DNA of 64,000 nt from Sclerodactyla briareus (Eukaryota; Echinodermata; Holothuroidea; Dendrochirotida; Sclerodactylidae), in the NCBI GenBank assembly GCA_026419785.1, contig JAODTK010005693.1, positions 1-64,000 of the forward strand. Direction: 5' to 3'. This document shows positions 35,856 to 47,472 of the stretch, in pieces; the stretch's first letter is position 1; the number at the start of each line of letters is the position of its first letter. A program made the translations under genes and the position numbers. Below the pieces are notes generated by a model, which had not been told where the DNA came from, made no database searches, and saw only the letters and a list, made by a program, of their open reading frames with translations.

Positions 35856-36159
35856 AAAATCCCTGATTGCCGAAATGAACGGAATTGATATGCTGTTGAA
35901 ATTTATTTAACTCTGCAGAGATCCACCACAATAAGAAAACAGAACCAAAAAACATATCAAATTTCTTAGTTTAATCTTTCAAAGTCGAAGCGAACGAACT
36001 CGGCTGTTGTGGTTTCGACATATGCCGTGAACTGCCAAGATTTGGTGTCTCAACCATGACTGTGCTAACGGTATAGTAGGCATAACTATAAAAACGCCAT
36101 CCCAAAAAACAATCTTGTACTCTGAAAAATGACTCGATAACTATTGATCGATGAATCGA

Positions 36160-36410
36160 TATATATTTCCCAAGAAAGTACCTTAACCCTAGTGTGGTTG
36201 GGGTCCCGTTCAGGGTATTCTGAGGTCGCACAGGTCGAGTCTGGAAACTAAACCCCCCAGAAGTTGGTCTGATCAGAGTGAAGTTTTGTGTATAACTTTC
36301 CCATGAGGCGAACATGAACTCTATATTGTTTTGTTGTCGACCGGAGTTCATTTTCGGTCATAAATAGAAATTTTGTAAAAAAAAAAAAATCCATATTTTG
36401 GTTGAATTTA
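36160..36410 (+). repeat. Diverged single copy of the 310-bp satellite
   Basis: Same order of landmarks as the A-block unit (CCCTAGTGTGGTTGGGGTC, TCTGAGGTCGCACAGGTC, GAAGTTGGTCTGATCAGAG, TTTGTGTATAACTTTC, CGGAGTTCATTTTCGGTCA), with heavy substitution. An old dispersed relative of the amplified blocks. Confidence 0.6.
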
Positions 36411-37159
36411 GCTTATATCATGAATCGCAACTTCAGAGGTTTTGGCAGTGGAACTGACGTTTTGTTAAACATGAGAGAAAACTTTCAGGTATTCCACATG
36501 CAACCAGTTCTCTTATCCAAATAATGGTTACACCTGATTGCTATTATCAAACAATTCAAAAATATTTGTCGTAAACGGTACATAACATGCCTCACATCGG
36601 AATATTTCATTCGTTATGTCAAGGCAGATGTTCATTGCTCAGCAGTCATCTTATGTATATTTCTATTAGGTGCAACGGTTTGTCGGTAATCGCTAACTAC
36701 TCAGGGGTACACCTCACATTTCCACCAACGCCGACGGTGTTTGGTAGGGTTTGTGTAGTTTCTAGTACAACACATAAAAAAAAAACCCAAGAAACAGCAT
36801 AACAGCAATGTAGAAGTAAATCTCGGAATAAATTGTGGACAGGAACCACGAGAGTAAGATCTACTACAGTTTCAAATTTCAACATCTATAGTGATGATAG
36901 GGAAAATGTAACAAAACACACACTCAATTACCAAACCTTCATTGGCATATCACAGGGGCATTATTAGTCTAGTCTCGAGTAGGTCATCTGTTATCAGAAT
37001 ATTATTCTCACTGGCTTTTAACAACATAAGGGTTGAGAGTATGTCGTTCTTGAAATGGCAGTTTGGACTTGGTAATTCACCCCGCAGTATAAGGAGAGCT
37101 GATAATATAGAAAGTTTTAGGCATGTGGCACATGAATTGCCGTTTTGCGAATAATTTAG
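36411..37159. other. No gene seen (intron candidate)
   Basis: AT-rich unique sequence between the type-B CCP array and the first GPCR exon. Short ORFs here show no family signature. Confidence 0.5.
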
Positions 37160-37348
37160 AAGTCACATTATTTCCGCCTCTGGGAGTTTCCTTCGTCGGG
37201 CTCACTTTGTAAGACAACTTTCACTAAATTTCACTTCAGCGGGCAATCCATTAGCGACTCGTTCATGCGTTCGTCAATGTGGGACAACCTGTATTTCTGA
37301 CGTTACTCCTCCGAGGACGCTGTAGAGAAAATAGAGAAAATAGCTAAT
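37160..37348 (+). CDS. Adhesion GPCR, exon before the GAIN domain (pre-GAIN helix; possible HRM remnant)
   Basis: The 3' half reads YSSEDAVEKIEKIAN and stops exactly at a good donor (AAT followed by GTGAGT). Adhesion GPCRs typically have an amphipathic helix like this, with a (S/T)xExAxEVxExLAN flavour, at the start of GAIN subdomain A. Joined in phase 0 to the next exon (39,389) it continues into VTESVIGISYVMEVDKI without a break. The 5' half has GNPLATRSC and a nearby Trp, which resembles the end of a hormone-receptor motif (HRM) domain, but the frame is broken. The start at 37,160 (AATAATTTAG) is a guess. Confidence 0.5.
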
Positions 37349-39388
37349 GTGAGTAAAAAGCTTCATGTGGTTCTTTTTCTATATATGTATGTGGGTATGT
37401 GTGTTTGTACGCACGGCGACTACCTCATCGCGTACATGAGGAGAAGACGACCCCAACCACCTCTCGGTTGCACGTGAACAAACCGAATCTTAGCAGTAGG
37501 CGCGCTCGTTCTGCGGCTATGTGACTTCCTCACCGGAAATGACAACGTCACATTTCGATTGGAAAACCTCATGATACCATCGACAAACCCGATAGGCAAA
37601 CAATTTGCTTGCTACATCAAATTAATAGCGTGCTTTGTCATGCCATTATTGTTATCAAGCCTGCGGACGATGGGACTGCAGTCGTAGCCAGCAGGGGTGA
37701 ATTATACGGATCTGACGCTAAACTATTGATATGGGTGGTTTTCTTCACCAATGACCCTTAGATTCAGACCCCATCGCTTGAAAGGCAGCATGAACAGAAT
37801 TACCCATCAAGCTATGAATTCCTGTGGCTTCACAAGGATGACGATCCGAAGCGACCAATTAAGTCAGCATGGTGCACATACTGATTAATACCATATGTGG
37901 ACCTGCTAATTAAGCATCTTGTTCACGAGCTTTCCTCCTATTCATGGGCAACACCGATTTTATCCGGGAATGGAAAACATCGAAGCCACTTAGTTCAACC
38001 AACTACCAATTGCAAATTGGCATCTTTACCATTCCAGCCCAAATAACATAGCATTTTCATGTACAATAAGTGTGCATGTGTGTGCGTGAGTGTGTCTGTG
38101 TGTGTGGGGGGGGGGGGGGGGGGGGGGGTGAATTGCTGATTGCATTTCATGTGAAGCGATAATTTAACATGACGACTCACTCTTTAGTATTCTTATATTT
38201 TTTGTAGACCACCCGTCACTGATGATAATGTGGATGAAGTAGCTAGCGACCTTGAGTAGGAACGACTCAAACAGAGGATTTGGAGTCAGAAAGAAAAGGG
38301 AATAACATAGCCGACCATTGGAAAAGCCCCCCCCCCCCCCCCCATGTCGACACCGGTAGTAGTACATCTCAGAGGTAGGTTACATTACAGCAGAGTATTT
38401 ATAGAGCATTCACATTGTCTATGAGGCATAGTGGACGCTAATATAATAAGACATGGACTGTTATAGGAGTCCAAATCCTTCCGTATTGCATTGCTCACAT
38501 ACAACCCCTTGTGGTTCATTGGGTGGGTTATGGGTTCGCTGAATTGCTACATTCCCATAATTCAATTTTAACGGAATATTGATAAAACCACTTGGGCTGT
38601 TATGTGCGTTTCGGGCCTATACAGTAGAGCATTGTTTGCTTAACATCTATTTGAGCTGTCAAATAACTGTACCGCTTTTTTACGCACATGTCGCAACCAT
38701 CAGCATTGCCGCGTTATTTTGACGAATTCACATAGTAGATCATAGCCTTCCTTCTACCTTTTTGTGAACTATATCCTCCTACAGGAAAATGACGCAATGA
38801 TCACGTGATAAAATTCAGGATACATTAACACGAATGGAACATGCTATAGCCTGGCTGCAGTGTCATCGACCATTGCTCAGGTCGTTTAGTGTGCAATACA
38901 AAATTGTATCCTCGTCAGCCTGTACGCATACGGAAGCTGAGACTGCATGGCTATACATTATTGGTTACAATTGAGAGTGGTACCACATGGTACCTCTCAG
39001 ATTCGTGACCCGCCAATTGAAGTTGAACATATATCAATAACATCAATCTTCTAGATCAGCTTGGCGACGAAATCCATCTTATGGGTCAAACACTGTAGCT
39101 AGACTGTGGGAGGTGAACAAGATTTTCAAAACGGTTGCGTTGGTAGTACTCAGTTAGAAGATTTTTTTCAGGAAAACGATAAGCCTCTTCTAGGCGGTGT
39201 TAATTTTTGGTTATAATTTCTCTCGGGTTTCTGACTGAATAATAAGACATTTGCTCGACCGAACCAGCCATTAACTATTAACTAAAGCCCGTTTCGTATC
39301 GTGTAATGGCTGCGTTCGTGTAATAATCAGGTCACGAGGTCTTCTGCAAGAAGAGAACTTGATAATACAGTTCCCCATTTCATTCTAG
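37349..39388. other. Intron candidate with G and C homopolymers
   Basis: Unique sequence. A run of G at 38,106-38,128 after a GTGTGTGTG tract and a run of C at 38,327-38,343 are the only notable features. No domain signature found on either strand. Confidence 0.5.
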
Positions 39389-39754
39389 GTCACCGAGTCC
39401 GTCATAGGAATTTCATACGTCATGGAAGTCGACAAGATACCTGCAGGAAGTCAAGCGAACTGATCTGGTTGCAAGTTCCCTGGAACAACAAGTTTCCACG
39501 CTCAGCTAAACCCTGGGAATTACACAGATCTGCAAGACAATGTTGGAGTAAAGCTGTGTCAAAGTCGACCCAGTGATCACGAAAGGACTCACGTTCGTCA
39601 TTTCATCAACAGCGAACAGAAATGCAAGTGAACGCCTTGGCGCTGATCTATCAGAGGATAATACAAAACTGTATAATGACGAGGACGAAGTAGTGGTGAA
39701 AGAAATACGACAAATTCCATTTAATACCACCGGTTGTTCTGGACATAGCAAAGG
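39389..39754 (+). CDS. Adhesion GPCR, GAIN domain subdomain A exon
   Basis: Acceptor TTTCATTCTAG, donor AAGG followed by GTAATA. In order it reads VTESVIGISYVMEVDKIPA, then DLVASSLEQQVSTL, QLNPGNYTDLQDNVGVK, KVDPVITKGLTFVIS and LYNDEDEVVVKEIRQIPF. The LExxVSxL helix, the NYT sequon followed by a beta strand (NVGVKxxKVDP) and GLTFVIS are characteristic of GAIN domains, the autoproteolysis-inducing fold of adhesion GPCRs and polycystin-1. Three one-base shifts are needed to read through (near 39,450, 39,510 and 39,560). The last 62 residues (39,573-39,758) are open in one frame. Either sequence errors or a decaying gene. Confidence 0.6.
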
Positions 39755-40602
39755 GTAATATTTCTGGTTTCCTCGTCGATTCAATAACCCCTTTGAGGAT
39801 ATACCTGGAATGTGTGTGACATCCATTTATATGACGATCAATTGAGCTTAACGGAATAAAAAAGGAAACTGCAAAAGCTAGATGATCTATTACAAGTTTG
39901 GTGCTTTGCAGGAAAATGAAGATAAAATACTAAATAATATGATGGAAACAACTGGAAACTTCTCTTTCGTTGGACCAAACACTGTGGCTACTATATTTTA
40001 ATGTTTCCGGTATACTCATGGGTTCATTGGGTTAATGAACTGTTGTCAATGCTTCCAAAAAAGGGATCCTAGAGTTGAAGATCTTGGTTAACTGACTGAC
40101 TCCTCTACTACCACCCCTCGCAGCATCGACTCTCGGTGTCCTGGATCGATACAGAAGAAATGATATTCGCATCATCGATGACGATCGTCTCACTGCTACT
40201 CTTCAGCCTTTTCCCCACCGTAGATCAGTATCCTCTCTCTGTCTTCATTACCGTTACTTTTGAGCGTGTGGCTCCTCCTCGCTCCATTTCTTCTCTCGTC
40301 ACTCTTTTTTTCGTGCGGCTGCCTCGTCACCGCACTGAAACCTAAGCTCGCTCCTCTTTTAGCTGCGGGAGAGCCTCTACAGTCCCGTCAGGGTCTCCGT
40401 TCCGTTCGTATTCGTCGTTAGTTAGTTCGTCCGTTCTGTTCGTCAGGTTCATTCATAATTCTAAACCGTACATGCGATCAGGTTAAAAAAGTGGTGGTTG
40501 GATGGAGCTCGCTACTGGCTAAGATGAGCTTACACCCCCCCATTTATGTTCGCATAGTGTGATTAGATTTTAATTAAATCCAATTAATTCCCATCTTCCA
40601 TT

Positions 40603-40793
40603 GAGCTCTCTGGCTGTGAGAGAGGTTTGTTTACATTACTCCATCCCTCTGCAAAGCAGTGTTTACCTTATCTGTCAGAAGGTCCAGGTCTGCAGCCTGA
40701 GCTCTCTGACTGTGAGAGAGTTTTTTTTTACATTACTCCATCCCTCTGCAAAGCAGTGTTTACCTTATCTGTCAGAAGGTCCAGGTCTGAGCC
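40603..40793 (+). repeat. 96-bp tandem duplication
   Basis: Two adjacent copies (40,603-40,698 and 40,699-40,793) of GAGCTCTCTG.CTGTGAGAGAG to CAGAAGGTCCAGGTCTG. They differ by a few bases and a T-run, so the duplication is recent. No coding signature. Confidence 0.9.
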
Positions 40794-41694
40794 TTAGTTG
40801 ACAATAAAAACCTATTGTCCAGGGGAAGATGATTTGTCTGTCATCACATCTCGCCCCAGATTGTTGGCTGGTGAGCCAGAAAGAGTTTTTTCCACATGTT
40901 GGGGTTTTTTTGCATACATATAGCTAATTATACATGACTAGGCATTATTTCAGTTGGGTACTTCGTGCTGGGCACTGATATCACATAAGTAGGCCAAAGG
41001 TGGTAAACATGTTCCAAGCCATTCCAGGTCATGACAGATGTCAGTAATGGTCAATTAAATGTGGACAAACAATAAATGTGGATTGGTTGAGAACATGCAG
41101 TGTATTCGCCACAGAAATTCTGCCGTCCGCAGCTATCAAGACGTTTCAAGATGTGATCCCTTCGCCATACAATCTCCCGCTGTTTTACTTAGTTTTATGT
41201 GCATGGGGGGAATAGGTGGCATCTTCGCGAAGCAATATTATGCGGCGTACTCCTCTCATGCACTTCGTATAAGAAAATCATCCTTTAGAACGACTAGTAT
41301 GTCGTTGCTCGTGCATTTGACTGACTGTGGGTTCTGCCAACCTTAGTGCAATGCTTCGTGGGTCCTCTGGCAGTCACGTGCCTTAGCGGTCAGTTCAGCG
41401 TATTAGATAGATTCACTATCTATTCGTCTAAGGGTCATCATACCTGTATCACCGCCCCTCCTGACACAAATCTCCTATGACTATAGACTGGTTGTTCTTG
41501 CGTGAGTCACATGGGTATTCGAGAGCGAATAGTGGATATTCCTAAATTCCTTCCTAGATGTTCTTCCTAAATAGTAAATTGCACCTGACTGAAAGCAACT
41601 ACTTGGACAGTCGTTGTTAGCCGCAGTAGCTTGTAGTTCTGGCAGGAACTGGCCACAGTTGACCTATTTCCGTCTCCACATAGTGACAGTGTTG

Positions 41695-41815
41695 TAGTGT
41701 ATCGAGACCGAGACCAGCGTTCTCGAGACCGGTTCTCGATCTCGGTCTCGCTCTCGAACCCTTCTGGTCTCGGGAAATTTTTCCGGTCTCGCTTCGAGAC
41801 CAGCAAAAAAATATT
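41695..41815. repeat. GGTCTC/GAGACC-rich simple repeat, locus 1
   Basis: Clustered GAGACC and GGTCTC words within TGTTGTAGTGTATCGAGACC...CTCGCTTCGAGACCAGC, with both orientations in one tract. The same TAGT.TCGAGACC context recurs at 56,917 and, reversed, at 43,855-43,985, so it is a dispersed element rather than a lone microsatellite. Confidence 0.75.
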
Positions 41816-43854
41816 GTGTCTTTTTTCTCCGGAATATCTTGGTTCTGAGAGAAAAACATCCTGCAATTCCTGTGTTGAGCTTCACTATGAACTAAGTGGA
41901 GTGGGCCTTTAACTTGGTCAATGTGGAAACAGTTGTGATAACTTGGCCCAGGACCCAGTGTGTTGCCAGCTTCAACTTGTTGGCAGTCAGCCAGTCACAC
42001 ACAGTAGTCACAGTACAGCAGGCAAGGAGTCAGAAAGTAGCTGGTTGCCTGGTACATTGGGGTCTACACTCCAACACACTGCCTGTATTGGACAGTCTCA
42101 GTGGATATACTTAAGGCATTAGCCAATTCAAAGTGATCCAAAATAATTGTTATGAGTCTGTCCAAACCTGAATAATATCTTGTGGCTTCCTCGATTTTGG
42201 AGCCGTATTGTTAGGCTATTCAGCCACTTTTTATTCAACCTTAATATATTGAACCCTGATCATGATAAAAAAAAAATGAAGTGAATATAACAAAGGACCC
42301 GGGCCTATAAAACATGGAAACCTCGTTACCTTATGCTACCACAATAAAAAATCTCCAGCAAGCACTAATACTGTTAGAAGAGATGGAGAGGTAAATATTT
42401 AGTGATTTCATTTCAATTACTAATTTAGTCGGGAGTAGTAGGGGGGGCAGTGAATTGCGTTTAAAAATTATGTAGTACTCAGTAGCCTCTCTAAATGACT
42501 ATCAATTATTAATTATGAACCCTGAACATGAATTGTTTCGATTTCCTTCCAGATAGTGTGGACCCTTATGACAATTGACATTGTTACCAATTTTGCGAAG
42601 TGATTCTGACATTGATGCACAGTCCCTTAGAGGAATGGTCTTAATAATTCCTTACATGTACCTTGAGCTTATTGGCTACTTTGTCAGAAGGCCAGTTATG
42701 TAGTTATGTCAATCACTAAAGTATTTTTAAGAATTTATAGCAATTCAGGCCTACGACAGAGTAAATAACTATTAATAGGCCTATAGACCCAGTGTGTCAT
42801 GTTTTTCCAGCCCAGGATATTTGCTAGCTGTTGATTAGTTCTTTTGAATAATGACCAACTTAAGCTCCCAGAATGCACTTTTCCATGTCCATTAAAAGCT
42901 CAATAGATGTGAGGTACGGGTAATTTGTGAAAAGGTTCCACAAGTAGATTCTGGCCTAGAACCTGAATATCATTTTGCTAAATTTGTTTCTGCCTATCAC
43001 AGTCTGGCAAGGACTTCACCTTGACATACAGCGAGGTCTACATTATGGTACATGGTATTGAGCATTGAGTCATCCAATCATAGGACAAAAGCTGATGGTA
43101 ATGCATTCGAAGGGGTCAAGTTTATTGTTGATTTGGAATCGATGCATGGGCACCCATCAATGAGCACGATCGGTTAATGCCCCCATCTGGCTACATAAGG
43201 AAGGCGGGTGTCCTGGGGTGGAGGGGGGGGGGGGGAGGTGGTGGTGGGGGTTAAGACTTAAGACCTAGGAAGCTTCTGAAATACAGAGAGAATAAATTAG
43301 AGCCTGTAGTATTCCGATGCTTGCATAAAGGACGCAGGAAAAGATTGCACCATGGGTCCAATGAGAGGAGGTGTTGAGTGTGGTTGTGTGGGAGAGGGGG
43401 AGGGGCTCATCCATGGCAGCCGCAGAAGCAACTGTTCCTGTAGATTGGTACTTACCATATCCAGTACTGTTGAATGTCATAGAGGTCAGTCTGCATTCTG
43501 GCGGGGTCTCCTGAAATGTTACGATATTATTTTAAATGTTGAGAGGGGTGATATTCGGGTTCATGGCTTCACTGACAAATTTGCGAAATGATAAGGGGGT
43601 GCGGGGGGGGTGAGGTGGGGGCGTATGCCCACTGTGCCACCCCCAGCTATTTATGCTCTGGGTTAGACCTATCCTTGTCGATTATGGAGTATGATCGGGA
43701 AGAAAAGTTGTTGACTTATTTTTGCAGTTCGCAGAAAAGCAAATGTACAAGAGACTAGGAAGTTTGCTATGATTATAAACATGTGGGTGTAAATATGGCA
43801 TACAATACAGTTCGGACTTGAATTGTTGCCCTATACATTATATACATTTTTGGT

Positions 43855-43985
43855 ATCGGTCTCGGTCTCGGTCGCGGACCTTGCTGGTCTCGGTCTCGAA
43901 ATTGGCTCTGCGTCTCGGTCTCGGTTCTCTACACCTCTGGTTCGGTCTCGATTCTCGGGTCTTCGGTTTGTGCTGGTCTCGACTA
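43855..43985. repeat. GGTCTC-rich simple repeat, locus 2
   Basis: At least ten GGTCTCG words in about 130 bp, ending GGTCTCGACTACAACACT, the reverse complement of the AGTGTTGTAGT context that begins locus 1. The two loci are inverted relative to each other. Confidence 0.8.
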
Positions 43986-44584
43986 CAACACTGCATAGTG
44001 ATGACAGGTCACAAATGTTTCCTAGACGGACACTGTGCAGGTGTTATTCTAATCGTCTGTTACGAGTTTCCCCGGGAGGGGAAACACTAAACCTTATCCA
44101 CTTCGAATACATCTAAGGAGGACGGGCCTATCTAATTCATTTTGACACGAGTAGTGGAAGCCTTATAGGCAGTTTTCGATACAACCTAGATTTTTTGTCT
44201 AAAAGGCCTCCCTCAACTACACTTACGTTGTAACAACGTGTTGCTTGTACGCATCATTGTGGAAGGATATTCGGTTACTGATTCCGTACTGTTAGTTTCT
44301 GTAGTTTCTGGTGCCTCTATTCGTAAAAAACTAGTAACTGCACATACCTACCTATGCCAAAATAAATAGAATATTTCTTACAACAGATAGTTTCCCAACG
44401 CATGGTGACGGACACTACGTCGTTAAAAGCTGTTGTGGTCTTCATCCTGTGAAAATCCCTTTAGTACCATCTATTCCTGTGAAGGAAAGACGCCATCGAG
44501 TCTGTTTCCCTATATCATATTAATTGCAGCTCACTCCTACTCATATCGTTACTTCATGTTTATTATTCGTTTGTTTTCTTACAG

Positions 44585-44795
44585 GTCCCGGAAAATGTCC
44601 CATCAGTTTCTGTCATCTACAAAGATGCACGACTTTTCCAAACGATTCAGACGCAAAGCTGATGCAAAGCACAGAAGAGCCATAGCAAGTCAGGTGATTG
44701 CAGCAACAGTGGAGAACGTCCCCATCGTACACCTTCCTCCCGAGTCTCCGATCATCACAAGATTTTGGACATTGGACGTGATAGACAAGGGGAGT
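44585..44795 (+). CDS. Adhesion GPCR, GAIN domain subdomain B exon
   Basis: Acceptor TTGTTTTCTTACAG ends at 44,584. The exon opens VPENVPSVSVIYKDARLFQT, which fits the GAIN-B pattern of a PSVSFVLYxNxxLF strand pair. After a one-base shift it continues RRKADAKHRRAIASQVIAA, TVENVPIVHLPPESPIITRF, which fits the SxVIxAxVxxxxVxNLxxPVxI strands that lie just before the GPS motif. The second part is open from 44,433 to 44,801. The 3' border is unresolved: the frame ends at a stop near 44,801 and no good GT donor is seen. Position between subdomain A and the GPS exon supports the call. Confidence 0.55.
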
Positions 44796-45487
44796 TATTA
44801 ACTCTCTATTGGAACCTGCGATGAGGTTTTTACCCTATGTAGTAAAGTAAAAAACAACCTCACCAGAGATGTTAACATCTTCAAAAAACGAACAAGTGAA
44901 ACCAAAAATAAAAACACCGAGTATAGTCATTATTAAGTCGAATTTTGGTTCGATTCGCGTCTATCCGATTTAGAGTGGGTTATTTGTAATTTTGGCGCTA
45001 ATACTTATACTAATACCAATATGTTGAAACGTTCCAAAAGTTAATGCTGCCGTTGATAAATGTCAGTTGATCCGGGGGGCGGAGGTGTGGGTAACGTTGA
45101 ATGATATCCAAGAAATCGTTACCACGATTATTTGGTGCGAATGTAATGAGATATTTCAAGTAGACCATCAGATTACCGATTACATTTGCCTAGTTGCAAG
45201 GGTAAATTAAATTATAGATTTGTCTGTCGTTCAGTTAGGAGATGGTCAGGACTATCCGTTAGATATTACCAGAAGTAAGGTGTTTGTTGCAAGGTACTAG
45301 TTAAAGATTGCGGCTGATAAACGAAACACACATTTGCTGTGTATGTCATGTATCCACACAATATATGATTTGATATGTTTTTTCAGTTTACGAGGGATGA
45401 AGGTGAGAGATTATTGATTATCACTTGTCCGGTACCCCCTGAGAACAAATGTTTATTAGGGAGTTACCTTCCCACATAAATACCCCA

Positions 45488-46040
45488 TTTTCGCGTAGTG
45501 ACGAACGTGCAAAAAGTCGGTTTCGAGAAATCGCAAGTAGTTTAGATTTGAGGATTGTGAAATGGTCGTATCGAATTTAAGGCAATGGTACTTTCCTCCA
45601 GATGTGGGGTCCAAACGTAAGAAAACCAGTTATATTTCGCTGATAAGCACGCTTTTGGCGATTGATGAAACGAACATTTCGATATTATATATGCTTAAAA
45701 GAACATTCGTCACTACGCGAAAGAGAAATATACCAATGTATACAGATTCGTCACACATTCGTCACTACCGCGAATTTTTTTCCCATTGTTTTCCACTGAT
45801 GTTATGCTGAGTCGTGCCATGGACTTTGCATTACGTATTGACGATCCTACATTCGTCACTACGCGAAAGGGGCAATGGCATGTAGTGGACAGATTGTGAA
45901 CAGGTAGTTCACACGATGCGGAACACATCGTCACTACGCGAAATTTTTTCCCTTGTTTTCACTGAGTTTAAAACCATCGTGCCATGGACTTAAAAACGCC
46001 ATATTGACGAATCTTACATTAGTCCCGACGCGGAATGGAA
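45488..46040 (+). repeat. Repeat family with TCGTCACTACGCGAAA core
   Basis: The word CATTCGTCACTACGCGAAA recurs at 45,704, 45,755 (one extra C), 45,850 and 45,924. Its inverted form TTTCGCGTAGTGACGAA is at 45,488-45,504. The copies at 45,755 and 45,924 begin a roughly 170-bp duplication (GAATTTTTTTCCC, then TCGTGCCATGGACTT, then TATTGACGA). It may be the terminal repeat of a small DNA element or a local satellite. A relative (TTTCGTCATATGCGAAA) occurs at 46,216. Confidence 0.65.
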
Positions 46041-46574
46041 TTCCCACGAATAAAAACAACCGCACAAGAGGATTTCGTCAGAAAACGATTGGGAATATGT
46101 CACAACTTTCGGCTTTTTGTACTTCAGGACCCCCGCCATTAGATTCTACAACACGACAACCCCAAAAATAGGCAGAATATCTATTCAGATCTCAGAAATT
46201 CAAGCAAAAATGCAGATTTCGTCATATGCGAAACAGGGACGATAGACCGCAGAACATTGACCAAAACATGTTCTTTCTTTAAATATATTACAATGTTTTG
46301 GAATGGTGATAGTGTTTTGTATGTGGTTGCCTTATTATTCGTACCTCCCATCTTTCCTGGCATCTATTCCATGGCTAAATTCTAAACATTGTTTGAGCCC
46401 CGCAGCCGTGGATTTACACTACCTAGGTGTTTTCATTCCATGGTATTTCTAGTTATTTTCCCGTGGTGATACCATGGATAATATGCCCCGGATCCCTGTC
46501 GTTTTGAAACTGTTAGGACCTCTCTCTCTGTACAGTCCGAAATGGAACTACCACGACTGGCTGGACTTAGGAGA

Positions 46575-46602
46575 CTTTTTTATTTTATTTTATTTTATTT
46601 TA
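46575..46602 (+). repeat. (TTTTA)n microsatellite
   Basis: About five TTTTA repeats directly after GGAGAC. Confidence 0.9.
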
Positions 46603-47313
46603 TGTAGTTCAGTGACCAAGTTTACCGAGTCATGATGGATGGTATAGAATAGGTTATGATCATTGCTTATGACCTAAAAGTATATCTTAGGTGCGGTTGT
46701 GAAAAAACCAGAGCACAGACTTATTCTCGGCATCCGACGATTTAATGAAATCTCTCTCTATATGTTATCGTGTTTTGTCAATGATGGAAAGAATAAGGGA
46801 ACAATACTGGACCATTTGAACCGCCACTTACCTTTCAAGACCAACTTGTAAACATCGCATCGTAAAGGTGTGTCGACAGATCGACGGGGGTAACTTTGCA
46901 TGGGGTCGTCACTAAATTCTGGGTGTGGAACACCCTAGCCACCAATTTTCGAAATCCCAAGAACCATTCCCAAACTTGAACATATATACTACTATAGAAA
47001 CTGGTTGTTATATGTGCTTATTGGGGAGGGGTACCCGATATTTTTGGTTCTCGCCGGTACACTGCATAAGAACGTTTCAATTGTATTTCTACAGTGATCG
47101 GTTCCATGGAATTCCCCTGAAAACCGAATGGTCCTCATCGATTAGGTTGGTAAAAGTATATTTTCTGTTTGCCTGGGGTTTACTTGAGTCAGTACCAAAA
47201 CATCCTGAATTGAATCAGGTCAACCCGTGATTAACGTTTAAACAAAATAAATTGGGTCCATAACGTTATTTAAAAGAAATCACCCGGAGCATGGTCAAAC
47301 TTTTTTTTTTAAG

Positions 47314-47472
47314 CAAACGAAGGAACGAAGAAGAAATCGCATATCAGATGTTGTTCTGGGTGCCGGCAATTGGCGATATGAGGGGTTACTGGTCTTCCGA
47401 AGTTGTCATGTTAGATCGGTTTCCCTACTGATGAAGCCATTGTAACCATCTTACGAGTTCGCAGTTCTTGTT
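47314..47472 (+). CDS. Adhesion GPCR, GPS autoproteolysis motif exon
   Basis: One frame reads LFWVPAIGDMRGYWSSE, then VVMLDRF, then, after two stops (TGATGA near 47,430), HCNHLTS. This follows the GPS pattern CxFW...GxWSxxGC...CxCNHLTxFAVL. One extra G after SSE would restore the GC pair, and one extra T after CNHLTS would give FAVLV ending exactly at a GTGAGT donor (47,473). The HLT tripeptide, the self-cleavage site (between L and T) in adhesion GPCRs, is intact. The acceptor is placed after the T10-AAG tract at 47,304-47,313. The first GPS Cys is not readable. Cleavage would split the receptor into an extracellular CCP/GAIN fragment and a 7TM fragment that stay associated. Confidence 0.62.

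Larger units (their letters stand above)
33181..36100 (+). repeat. Type-B CCP repeat array (about 0.6-0.7 kb units)
   Basis: Four to five tandem units share GAGGTACAG.AAATCATGAGAGAATGCTTCCAA-type, CACACATACATCATCC, a T-rich acceptor tract, the CCP exon, and a 3' part with ATGCTGTGGAAATTTAT, CAACCTGTTCAAAGTCG and GCGACATATGC. Units begin near 33,240, 33,700, 34,430, 35,110 and 35,610. Unlike the type-A array, the copies differ by many substitutions, so this array is older. Confidence 0.75.
39755..44584. other. Large intron candidate with dispersed repeats
   Basis: No convincing exon in 4.8 kb. Contents: a tandem duplication (40,603-40,793), two GGTCTC-rich patches (41,695-41,815 and 43,855-43,985), a G run with GTGGTGG (43,220-43,255), and short ORFs without recognisable domains. 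Confidence 0.5.
44796..47313. other. Intron candidate; contains a TCGTCACTACGCGAAA repeat
   Basis: No exon recognised. Holds the 170-bp repeat family at 45,704-46,040, a (TTTTA)n tract at 46,575-46,602 and AT-rich unique sequence. Confidence 0.5.

Noticed and set aside
38106-38343. Long G and C homopolymers as regulatory elements
   Set aside because: Similar runs occur at 43.2, 52.6, 53.15 and 57.8 kb without shared context; treated as simple repeats or read artefacts.
40136-40345. ORF with a hydrophobic start (SMTIVSLLLFSLFPTV)
   Set aside because: No conserved GPCR TM1 pattern and it lies before the GAIN-B and GPS exons, so it cannot be TM1.
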